A stretch of DNA of 5,205 nucleotides. Source: an uncultured Micrococcales bacterium. GTDB taxonomy: Bacteria; Actinomycetota; Actinomycetes; Actinomycetales; Microbacteriaceae. This document shows positions 1-5,205 of the stretch, in pieces. The notes under the pieces were generated by a model. The model saw nothing but the letters and a program-made list of their open reading frames with translations. It did not search any database and was not told the DNA's origin. Made by a program: the position numbers and the translations under genes. Position 1 is the first letter of the stretch; each line of letters begins with the position of its first letter. Where the stretch lies: assembly GCA_903866485.1 (NCBI GenBank), contig CAIPNT010000184.1:1-5205 (forward strand). Direction: 5' to 3'.

Positions 1-102
1 GCGCCGCTCCATCTCGCCCGCATCGGCGTAGTAGAGGTTCTTGACGAGCAGGTCGGCCATGATCGGCGCGGCGTTCGGGAGTACCGCCATCGCGTCGAGA
101 AT
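1..102 (-). other. Foreign or chimeric tail joined in frame to ispH
   Basis: The last 34 codons before the window edge continue the ispH frame without a stop but do not resemble IspH in this frame or in the other two minus-strand frames. The peptide contains [19 protein letters not shown] and then an acidic/basic DAGEMERR end. I counted about 65% GC over bases 1-110 against about 52% over 121-180. The pattern of a proline-containing loop, a hydrophobic ADLLVKN helix and an A-x-EMERR end recalls the C-terminal region of tailed-phage portal proteins, but this is recollection and not an alignment. An assembly chimera at a contig end is the likeliest cause; a real recombination or fusion is less likely. 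The exact join is uncertain, somewhere near 95-111. Confidence 0.7.
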
Positions 103-684
103 CGTCTGCATGGTTTCATCCACCGAAAGCGTGGTCTGCGAAAGCCAAATCAACTTCTTTGGATCGCGCACCTTGGCATTGGCGATTGAATCATCCTTAT
201 CGATGATTTGAACCACATCTGGGGCCTCCCCGGCAGTTCCTTCGACCTCTTCGTGACCCTCGTGACCGATAAGCAGGATGTCGTAGTCTTCAGACGCGAA
301 GCGCTGCACCTCGCGGTGCACCTTGGTCACGAGTGGGCAGGTGGCATCGATGGTGTTGAGGTCGCGGGCAGCAGCAGCGGCAACAACCGCTGGCGAAACG
401 CCATGCGCAGAGAAAACCAAGACCGAACCTCGTGGCACCTCATCAACTTCGTCTACGAAGATTGCGCCGCGCTTTTCTAGTGACGAAACAACGTGCTTGT
501 TGTGCACAATCTGTTTGCGCACATAAACCGGCGAGCCATAGTGATCGAGCGCCTTTTCGACTGCAATTACCGCTCGATCAACACCGGCACAATAGCCGCG
601 GGGTGCTGCAAGCAAAACCTTCTTACCACTGGCCGAGATAGCGGTATCTTGTCCTAGGTCGGCGGTATCCTTAATAACAGTCAC
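1..684 (-). CDS. ispH: 4-hydroxy-3-methylbut-2-enyl diphosphate reductase (IspH/LytB), 5' part with a non-IspH tail
   Basis: IspH is the iron-sulfur enzyme that reduces HMBPP to IPP and DMAPP, the last step of the MEP isoprenoid pathway, in the cytoplasm. The frame is open for 228 codons from GTG at 684 to the window edge. Visible motifs: [10 protein letters not shown] (first cluster Cys, C32), VHN (H61), FSAHGVSP (H94), DATCPLV (second cluster Cys, C116), [14 protein letters not shown] (H144 and E146, matching the catalytic His and Glu) and [12 protein letters not shown] (substrate-binding Thr, 184-185). After about residue 193 the expected stretch with PPSDDICYATQNRQ and the third cluster Cys is absent, although 34 more residues are present; that part is listed separately. 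An in-frame TGA at 690-688 makes GTG 684 the first available common start, and the next common start codon (TTG) already lies in the conserved part. The gene is divergent from xseA. Identity is certain for about 100-684; as it stands the product would lack a cluster ligand. Confidence 0.95.
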   Translation of the reverse strand, partial: MTVIKDTADLGQDTAISASGKKVLLAAPRGYCAGVDRAVIAVEKALDHYGSPVYVRKQIVHNKHVVSSLEKRGAIFVDEVDEVPRGSVLVFSAHGVSPAVVAAAAARDLNTIDATCPLVTKVHREVQRFASEDYDILLIGHEGHEEVEGTAGEAPDVVQIIDKDDSIANAKVRDPKKLIWLSQTTLSVDETMQTILDAMAVLPNAAPIMADLLVKNLYYADAGEMERR

Positions 685-741
685 CCCTCAATGATAAACG
701 GCGCATTTGATGGATTGTGGTGACCGGGACCGGAGGCGAAA
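685..741. promoter_or_regulatory. Divergent ispH / xseA promoter region
   Basis: These 57 bases are the only non-coding sequence between two divergent genes and must hold both 5' signals. On the minus strand TATCAT (696-691) matches the -10 consensus at five of six positions and ends six bases before the ispH GTG, which would place transcription initiation at or next to the start codon. No good -35 is seen for it. On the plus strand a weak pair, TTAATA (671-676) and GATAAA (693-698) with a 16-base spacer, could serve xseA; it overlaps the minus-strand -10. No operator palindrome stands out. The location of the region is sure, the individual boxes are tentative. Confidence 0.45.
732..736 (+). 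promoter_or_regulatory. Ribosome binding site of xseA
   Basis: GGAGG lies five bases before the ATG at 742 and is a near-perfect Shine-Dalgarno sequence, which fixes the xseA start. Confidence 0.85.
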
Positions 742-1983
742 ATGAGCGACTTTGCAGCCGCTGACGCATCCAAGGTTTCTTCAGAGCAATCCCCCTGGCC
801 GGTTTCACGCCTATCGGCCACCCTCAAAGACTGGATTGAGCGTCTCGGCTATCTATGGATCGAAGGCGAGTTGGCTTCGATCAAGATCGGCCCGTCAAAT
901 ATGTTTGGCGAACTGCGCGATCTGCAGCAAGAAAATAGCGTCTCAATTCACAGCTGGAGCGTAGCCAAAATTCCGGCCGATTTAAAACAGGGTGACCGAG
1001 TCTTGGCTCTAATCAAACCTGCCTTTTGGCCCAAGGGTGGCAAGCTGACCATGCAAGTGGTTGAGATGCGCAAGGTTGGTTTGGGCGAATTGCTTGAGCG
1101 CATCGAAAGACTCAGGGTTCAGCTTGGTGTCGAAGGTCTCACTTCGGCTGAAAGCAAAAAACCACTGCCATTTTTGCCAAACAAAATCGGCCTCATCACT
1201 GGCAAAGACTCTGATGCCGAAAAAGACGTGCTTCAAAACGCGAGATTGCGCTGGCCCGATGTGCAATTTCGCGTGATTCACACACTGGTTCAAGGCGAGA
1301 AGGCTGCCCCAGAGGTTATTTCAGCCATTCAAACTCTCGATGCCGACCCCGAAGTCGACGTAATCATCATTGCTCGAGGCGGGGGCTCATTTCTTGACCT
1401 GATGGTCTTCAGCGACGAGAATCTGGTGCGCGTCGCGGCCGCAGCAAACACGCCCATTGTCTCCGCCATTGGCCACGAAAATGACCGACCGGTCTTAGAT
1501 GACGTTGCCGACTTGAGGGCCTCGACGCCGACAGACGCCGCAAAACGAGTCGTGCCTGATGTTGAAGATGAGCGTCACAAGTTGACACAAGCCCTTCAAC
1601 GCATTCGCCTGCGCGTCGAAGACTACGTATCGAGTCAAGAGGGGCTACTCGCGCAACTTAGAAGCCGCCCCATCCTGGCCAATCCGTTCACCTTCATCGA
1701 TGAAAAAGAACTCGACCTTGAGCGCTGGCTGACCTCGCTTCGCGACCGCTTGAGCCAATCGCTCGATCGTGAGCTCTTGGGCCTAGGTCACTTGAGGCAA
1801 CAGGTTCGTTCACTGTCGCCACAGTCGACTCTCGACCGCGGATACTCTGTGGTTCGTGACCTGAATGGCAAAGTCATTACCGATGCGGCAAAGGTGGCTG
1901 CAAACACAAAACTCATGGTCAAGTTAGCTAAGGGCGACCTGGCGGTCACTTCAGCTGAGCTGGCAACCAAGAACACGAAATAG
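742..1983 (+). CDS. xseA: Exodeoxyribonuclease VII large subunit
   Basis: This is the catalytic subunit of exonuclease VII, which with several copies of XseB degrades single-stranded DNA from both ends to oligonucleotides during repair in the cytoplasm. The 413-residue length is usual for actinobacteria. The N-terminal OB-fold spans about residues 17-110 (LSATLKDWIE, NMFGELRD, then the KLTMQVVEM strand). The nuclease core spans about 145-270: KIGLITGKDSDAEKDVLQNA with D162, ARGGGS with R212, GHEND with H245 and D248, and DLRASTPTDAA at 257-267; by motif position these match the Asp, Arg, His and Asp catalytic residues of the E. coli enzyme. A charged helical region, probably coiled coil and XseB-binding, covers about 275-355, followed by the family C-terminal LDRGYSVV (364-371). 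The GGGSFLDLMVF stretch differs from the E. coli GGGSLEDLW form. ATG 742 has a strong ribosome binding site; xseB follows after 13 bases. Confidence 0.97.
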   Translation: MSDFAAADASKVSSEQSPWPVSRLSATLKDWIERLGYLWIEGELASIKIGPSNMFGELRDLQQENSVSIHSWSVAKIPADLKQGDRVLALIKPAFWPKGGKLTMQVVEMRKVGLGELLERIERLRVQLGVEGLTSAESKKPLPFLPNKIGLITGKDSDAEKDVLQNARLRWPDVQFRVIHTLVQGEKAAPEVISAIQTLDADPEVDVIIIARGGGSFLDLMVFSDENLVRVAAAANTPIVSAIGHENDRPVLDDVADLRASTPTDAAKRVVPDVEDERHKLTQALQRIRLRVEDYVSSQEGLLAQLRSRPILANPFTFIDEKELDLERWLTSLRDRLSQSLDRELLGLGHLRQQVRSLSPQSTLDRGYSVVRDLNGKVITDAAKVAANTKLMVKLAKGDLAVTSAELATKNTK

Positions 1984-1986
1984 ACT

Positions 1987-1990
1987 GGAG
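1987..1990 (+). promoter_or_regulatory. Ribosome binding site of xseB
   Basis: GGAG stands six bases before the ATG at 1997, inside the 13-base gap after xseA. It supports this start and translation of both subunits from one message. Confidence 0.75.
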
Positions 1991-1996
1991 TGCAGA

Positions 1997-2227
1997 ATGA
2001 GCGCAAACAAAGACCTAAACGCCGAAGTTGCCAAACTGAGCTATGAAGAGGCCCGTGACGAGCTAATCAAGGTCGTCGCCGAACTCGAGCAGGGCTCGGT
2101 TTCGCTTGAGGCTTCATTGGCGCTCTGGGAGCGCGGTGAGGCACTTGCCCAGCAGTGTGAAACCTGGTTGACCGGGGCTCGCAAGCGTCTTGATGACGCC
2201 ATCGAAACCAAAAAGGCCAAATCATGA
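1997..2227 (+). CDS. xseB: Exodeoxyribonuclease VII small subunit
   Basis: This is the small non-catalytic subunit of exonuclease VII, which binds the helical C-terminal part of XseA. The protein is 76 residues, the normal size for the family, and is almost wholly helical and charged. The family signature is complete: LSYEEARDELIKVV (14-27), LEQGSVSLEASLALWERGEAL (30-50, the two-helix hairpin with its conserved turn) and ARKRLDDA (61-68), with a Lys-rich end. It directly follows xseA, as expected for subunits made together. Its stop codon overlaps the ATG of the next gene as ATGA, which implies translational coupling with the DUF4245 gene. Confidence 0.96.
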   Translation: MSANKDLNAEVAKLSYEEARDELIKVVAELEQGSVSLEASLALWERGEALAQQCETWLTGARKRLDDAIETKKAKS

Positions 2228-2805
2228 GCGAAGGCGCAGCGGCCAAGCGCCGCGCCCGTCAGACCATCACGAATTTGATTTTGGCGCTCGTCGCTTCCAT
2301 GGGCATCATGCTGGCCATTGTGTTGATTGTGCCTCGAGACGACAGCAACCGAATCAAGCCAGTTGATTACAAGAGCATCGCCGCCGACGCATCCATGGTC
2401 AGCGGGCACCAGGTTTTGGCTCCGGTGCTGCCAAAAGGTTGGTGGGCAAACAGTGCTCGCTATAACGACAAGCCAGATGATGGCGTTCAAAACTGGTATC
2501 TCGGTTTTGTGGGGCCAAAAAATCAGTACATCGGGCTCACGCAGGCCTTTGGCATCAACCCAACGTGGTTGGCCTATCAGGTCAAAGATGACGTCAAGAC
2601 CGGCACCCAGGCAATCGGCGCCTACACGTGGGATATTTATGAGGCAACTCAACCTAACGATCCGCCAAAGACCAAGGATTATCAGATGGTTTTGAGATAC
2701 AACAAGACCGACGTGGCCATTCTCTATGGCGTTGACAAACCGATTGACTTTGTGACCATCGCGACCAGCCTTCAAAACAAGTTGACATCAGGGGTGACTA
2801 AATAA
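2224..2805 (+). CDS. DUF4245 family membrane-anchored protein of unknown function
   Basis: The 193-residue protein has a basic start (KRRAR at 8-12), one hydrophobic segment at about 15-36 (TNLILALVASMGIMLAIVLI), and then a soluble domain of about 155 residues. The positive-inside rule puts the N-terminus in the cytoplasm and the domain outside the membrane. The length, layout and patterns KGWWANSAR (71-79) and NWYLGFVGP...YIGLTQAF (90-109) fit DUF4245, an actinobacterial family without known function. No signal-peptidase site, lipobox or catalytic motif is visible. Its ATG overlaps the xseB stop by four bases and there is only a weak ribosome binding site, so coupling to xseB is likely; its own TAA shares one base with the next ATG. 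A link to exonuclease VII is suggested only by position, and a membrane-external domain makes a direct role in DNA degradation unlikely. Confidence 0.85.
   Translation: MSEGAAAKRRARQTITNLILALVASMGIMLAIVLIVPRDDSNRIKPVDYKSIAADASMVSGHQVLAPVLPKGWWANSARYNDKPDDGVQNWYLGFVGPKNQYIGLTQAFGINPTWLAYQVKDDVKTGTQAIGAYTWDIYEATQPNDPPKTKDYQMVLRYNKTDVAILYGVDKPIDFVTIATSLQNKLTSGVTK
2790..2797 (+). promoter_or_regulatory. Ribosome binding site of the carbonic anhydrase gene
   Basis: AGGGGTGA lies seven bases before ATG 2805, inside the end of the DUF4245 gene. It partly matches the AGGAGGTGA consensus and supports the start that overlaps the upstream stop by one base. Confidence 0.55.
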
Positions 2806-3425
2806 TGACATCAGCAAAAACTCCGCGCGAGGCCTGGCAGGCCATGGTTGACGGAAACAAACGCTTTGTTTCTGGCAACCTTGCGCACCCAAGACAAGAC
2901 ATCGATCGCCGCGAGGCTCTAGCTCTAAAACAGACTCCGTTTGCTGCGCTCTTCGGCTGTGCCGACTCGAGACTTTCGGCAGAAATCATATTTGATGTCG
3001 GCCTAGGCGATTTTTTTGTAGTTCGAAATGCCGGTCAGGTGATTGGCGAGACCATCCTTGGCTCTCTCGAATATGCAGTCGAGGTGCTGGGGGTTCCGGT
3101 GATTTTGGTGCTTGGCCACGATGAGTGCGGCGCGATTCGCGCCACCATCGATGACGTCGATGGCAAGTTGCAGGCCGAAGGTGCCTACATTCACAAATTG
3201 GTCGAACAAATACGACCAACCGTCTTGGCGGCAAATGCCGAGGGCAAGCACGACATAGACGATGTCACTGAACTGCACATTCAAGACACAATCAATGAGA
3301 TGCTTACCAACTCCAAGGTCATTAGCGCTGCTGTCAAAGCGGGCAAACTGGCCGTGGTTGGCGCCAATTACAAATTGACACTGGGTGAAGTGCACCCAAT
3401 AGTCACAATCGGCGACGTCGCCTAA
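2805..3425 (+). CDS. Beta-class carbonic anhydrase
   Basis: This zinc enzyme interconverts CO2 and bicarbonate and probably supplies bicarbonate for carboxylation reactions in the cytoplasm. The 206-residue length is typical of bacterial beta-class enzymes. The zinc site is complete: CADSR (52-56) gives C52 with the D54-R56 dyad, and GHDECGA (104-110) gives H105 and C108. RNAG (74-77) and the following helix SLEYAVEVLGVPVILVLGH match the family core, and the C-terminal KLAVVGANYKL...G strand is present. The N-terminal TPREAWQAMVDGNKRFVSG helix is the usual one, and no signal peptide is seen. The ATG shares one base with the preceding TAA, so it belongs to the xseA-xseB-DUF4245 transcript. fumC follows after 48 bases. 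I give no symbol because actinobacterial names for these paralogues vary. Confidence 0.96.
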   Translation: MTSAKTPREAWQAMVDGNKRFVSGNLAHPRQDIDRREALALKQTPFAALFGCADSRLSAEIIFDVGLGDFFVVRNAGQVIGETILGSLEYAVEVLGVPVILVLGHDECGAIRATIDDVDGKLQAEGAYIHKLVEQIRPTVLAANAEGKHDIDDVTELHIQDTINEMLTNSKVISAAVKAGKLAVVGANYKLTLGEVHPIVTIGDVA

Positions 3426-3457
3426 ATTTTTAGCAAACACGCTCAAATCAAAAAAAT

Positions 3458-3464
3458 AGAAAGG
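3458..3464 (+). promoter_or_regulatory. Ribosome binding site of fumC
   Basis: AGAAAGG lies nine bases before GTG 3474. It supports the GTG start over the next in-frame ATG at 3501, which would cut off the conserved [11 protein letters not shown] beginning of class II fumarases. The 48-base gap (3426-3473) is A-rich and has no clear promoter or hairpin. Confidence 0.65.
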
Positions 3465-3473
3465 CGATTCATC

Positions 3474-4862
3474 GTGGAATACCGCATCGAACACGACACC
3501 ATGGGAGAAGTAAAGGTTCCCCTGCACGCGCTTTATCGCGCCCAGACTCAGCGTGCAGTAGAGAACTTTCCGATCTCAGGAACCACCCTCGAACGCGCTC
3601 ACATCGCCGCCCTAGCACAGATCAAAAAGTCTGCGGCCATCGCCAACGCTGCACTCGGCGTGCTAAAGCCTGAGGTGGCTAAGGCCATTGCCGACGCAGC
3701 CGATGCGGTCATCGCCGGCAAGCACGACTCAGAGTTTCCGGTTGACATTTTTCAGACCGGTTCTGGCACATCTTCGAATATGAACATGAACGAGGTTTTG
3801 GCAACCCTGGCCACCGAACTACTTGGTGCGGATGTGCACCCAAACGACCACGTCAACGCCTCACAGTCTTCGAACGACGTGTTTCCTACCTCTGTGCACG
3901 TTGCCGTGACATCTGCCCTTATCAACGACTTGCTTCCGGCCCTCGACTATTTGGCCGTTTCACTTGAAGAAAAGCGTGAACTCTGGAAGACCGCAGTTAA
4001 GGCTGGCCGCACCCACCTCATGGATGCCACTCCAGTGACCCTTGGTCAAGAGTTTGGCGGCTATGCAGCTCAGATTCGCTATGCAATCGAGCGCGTTCAG
4101 TCAACCATCGGCCGCACCGCCGAGGTTCCGCTTGGCGGCACCGCGGTTGGCACCGGCATCAACACTCCAAAGGGTTTCCCTCAGCAGGTTATTCGCCTAC
4201 TTGCCACCGAGACGGGACTGCCAATCACTGAGGCGCGCGACCACTTTGAGGCTCAAGGCGCTCGAGATGCACTGGTTGAGTCTTCTGGCGCCCTGCGCGT
4301 TCTAGCTGTTTCCCTAACCAAGATCAACAACGACCTTCGCTGGATGGGTTCGGGCCCGAATGCTGGTCTTGGCGAGCTGCACATCCCTGATCTTCAACCT
4401 GGGTCATCGATCATGCCGGGCAAGGTAAACCCGGTTGTGCCTGAGGCTGTGATGATGGTGTGCGCTCGAGTCATCGGAAACGACGCGACCGTGGCTTGGG
4501 CCGGCGCGACCGGCAACTTCGAGCTCAACGTCGCAATTCCGGTGATGGGCAACTCGCTTCTCGAGTCGATTCGCCTGCTATCAAACTCGATGCGTTTGCT
4601 TGCCGACAAAACTGTTCGTGGGCTAGAGGCAAATCTAGAGCGCGCCCGTGCACTCGCAGAGTCAAGCCCGTCAATCGTGACTCCGCTAAACAAGTACATC
4701 GGATACGAAGCTGCTGCGAAGATCGCCAAGCACTCGGTTGCCAAGAGCATCACCGTGCGTGAGGCAACCATCGAGCTTGGCTATGTTGACGGCGAAAAGT
4801 TGACCATGGAGCAGCTAGACAAGGCACTGGACGTGCTTTCTATGACCAGCCCAGGCCTATAA
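3474..4862 (+). CDS. fumC: Class II fumarate hydratase
   Basis: This enzyme reversibly hydrates fumarate to L-malate in the TCA cycle and acts as a cytoplasmic homotetramer. The 462-residue length is standard. Motifs in order: [13 protein letters not shown] (4-16), [13 protein letters not shown] (24-36), [14 protein letters not shown] (95-108, substrate loop), [14 protein letters not shown] (122-135), [16 protein letters not shown] (178-193, with catalytic-site H181) and the superfamily signature [11 protein letters not shown] (310-320), where S311, K317 and N319 match active-site residues of E. coli FumC. The whole SxSxNMNxNEV and THxMDA pattern and the TKINNDLR stretch favour fumarase over aspartase or argininosuccinate lyase; aspartase is the closest alternative but would typically be longer. 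The start is GTG. The last 23 bases overlap the end of the convergent peptidase gene, and a terminator hairpin follows 24 bases after the stop. Confidence 0.97.
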   Translation: MEYRIEHDTMGEVKVPLHALYRAQTQRAVENFPISGTTLERAHIAALAQIKKSAAIANAALGVLKPEVAKAIADAADAVIAGKHDSEFPVDIFQTGSGTSSNMNMNEVLATLATELLGADVHPNDHVNASQSSNDVFPTSVHVAVTSALINDLLPALDYLAVSLEEKRELWKTAVKAGRTHLMDATPVTLGQEFGGYAAQIRYAIERVQSTIGRTAEVPLGGTAVGTGINTPKGFPQQVIRLLATETGLPITEARDHFEAQGARDALVESSGALRVLAVSLTKINNDLRWMGSGPNAGLGELHIPDLQPGSSIMPGKVNPVVPEAVMMVCARVIGNDATVAWAGATGNFELNVAIPVMGNSLLESIRLLSNSMRLLADKTVRGLEANLERARALAESSPSIVTPLNKYIGYEAAAKIAKHSVAKSITVREATIELGYVDGEKLTMEQLDKALDVLSMTSPGL

Positions 4863-5205
4863 AGCTAAGCAAAAAACCGACTAACAAGTATGGGCCGAGC
4901 GCAATGCTCTGGCCCATACTCGTTTTTCGAAGCAGCAACATCACCAAAACAGCAACCGAGGCTGCCACAAGGCCGGCTACTAGCGCCACTAGCGGGGCAA
5001 TTGGACTGAACCAAGCCAAGGCAAGTGTTATGGCTGCGATTAGCTTCACATCACCCATGCCAAGGCCGGCAAATCGGTTAAGCAAAAGGCCGAAAATAAA
5101 CGAACACGCGGCACAGGCCAGAGCCACCAACAACTGTGAGACCGGCGCCGAGCAAAACACCGCGAGAATGTGCCCAAGCAAGGTTATTGCCAATGCCGGC
5201 AAAAC
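4840..5205 (-). CDS. A24 family prepilin peptidase, C-terminal part
   Basis: Prepilin peptidases are inner-membrane aspartic proteases that cleave the leader of type IV or Flp-type prepilins. The frame is open from the window edge to TAG at 4842-4840 and gives 121 residues, with the N-terminal part beyond the right edge. The protein is very hydrophobic, with about four membrane segments (roughly 2-20, 24-42, 66-92 and 102-118). The loop GLGMGDVKL (47-55) holds the family GxGDxKL motif with catalytic D52, and ALGPYLLVG (102-110) matches the conserved Gly-Pro stretch near the end. The first catalytic Asp would lie upstream, out of view. TTG at 5202 is an unlikely start because VLPALA looks like the interior of the family's '..N..vLPAL' region. 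The gene converges on and overlaps fumC by 23 bases. Its pilin substrate cannot be told from this window. Confidence 0.9.
   Translation of the reverse strand, partial: VLPALAITLLGHILAVFCSAPVSQLLVALACAACSFIFGLLLNRFAGLGMGDVKLIAAITLALAWFSPIAPLVALVAGLVAASVAVLVMLLLRKTSMGQSIALGPYLLVGFLLSFIGLGWS
4887..4927 (+). terminator. Rho-independent terminator of fumC
   Basis: AGTATGGGCC (4887-4896) pairs perfectly with GGCCCATACT (4911-4920). An inner GAGC/GCTC stem with one bulged T closes a five-base GCAAT loop. TTTTT follows at 4923-4927, two bases after the stem. The hairpin begins 24 bases beyond the fumC stop. It lies wholly inside the coding sequence of the opposite-strand peptidase gene. On the minus strand the nearest T run is about ten bases from the stem, so it should terminate mainly the plus-strand transcript. 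Confidence 0.8.

Noticed and set aside
1..120. Frameshift as the reason for the missing IspH C-terminus
   Set aside because: Neither of the other two minus-strand frames gives a DICYATQNRQ-like sequence, and the composition also changes, so a join to different sequence fits better.
208..641. Three plus-strand open frames of 67-90 codons in the ispH region
   Set aside because: The minus strand here encodes clear IspH motifs throughout, and the plus-strand peptides are low-complexity Arg/Thr/Ala-rich or motif-free.
1375..1420. XseA GGGSFLDLMVF instead of the E. coli GGGSLEDLW form, as a possible loss of activity
   Set aside because: The Arg, His and Asp positions expected for catalysis are intact, and, as far as I recall, actinobacterial XseA proteins often vary at this Glu position, so this looks like lineage variation.
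2041..2775. A 244-codon open frame on the minus strand opposite xseB and the DUF4245 gene
   Set aside because: It is antisense to two well-supported genes that use the other strand, its protein has no recognisable domain and many Trp/His/Cys in odd settings, and it would have to span a gene boundary. It is a shadow.
3003..3527. A 174-codon minus-strand open frame opposite the carbonic anhydrase gene and the fumC start
   Set aside because: The opposite frame encodes a complete carbonic anhydrase with all zinc ligands, and the antisense protein resembles nothing known.
4863..4886. The A6 run at 4871-4876 as the T tract of a minus-strand terminator for the peptidase gene
   Set aside because: It is about ten bases from the stem and lies before the peptidase stop codon, so it would not act as a normal terminator for that gene.

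Overview
The window is a compact stretch of bacterial chromosome, very probably from an actinobacterium of the Microbacteriaceae with moderate GC, such as the freshwater Rhodoluna/Aquiluna-type lineages. The evidence for this is the form of the proteins (IspH, the XseA 'SAIGHE..RP..DDVADLRASTPTDAAKRVVPD' stretch, the actinobacterial family DUF4245), the gene order, tight packing with ATGA-type overlaps, GTG starts and a GC content near the low-to-mid 50s. The genus is an inference from memory of these families; no search was run.

Layout. On the minus strand at the left edge is ispH (last step of the MEP isoprenoid pathway), running out of the window. Its first ~190 codons are excellent IspH. 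The last ~34 codons (about bases 1-102) are not IspH, are clearly richer in GC (about 65% against about 52% just beside them) and faintly recall the C-terminus of a phage portal protein. The simplest reading is a chimeric join at the edge of the contig. A 57-base divergent intergenic region (685-741) then separates ispH from a plus-strand cluster of five genes: xseA and xseB (the two exonuclease VII subunits), a DUF4245 membrane-anchored protein, a beta-class carbonic anhydrase, and fumC (class II fumarase). Spacings are 13 bases, a 4-base overlap, a 1-base overlap and 48 bases, so at least the first four are likely one operon, and fumC may be read through or have its own promoter. At the right edge a minus-strand A24 prepilin peptidase gene enters the window; its 3' end overlaps the 3' end of fumC by 23 bases, and the likely fumC terminator hairpin lies inside its coding sequence.

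How the genes relate. ExoVII (XseA with XseB) degrades single-stranded DNA in repair. Carbonic anhydrase interconverts CO2 and bicarbonate, and fumarase acts in the TCA cycle. There is no obvious single pathway, and the cluster looks like the standard housekeeping neighbourhood of this family. I see no RNA gene, CRISPR array, insertion sequence or convincing new system. The most noteworthy items are the abnormal ispH end, a possible leaderless ispH start sharing its -10 region with the divergent side, and the terminator embedded in a convergent gene.
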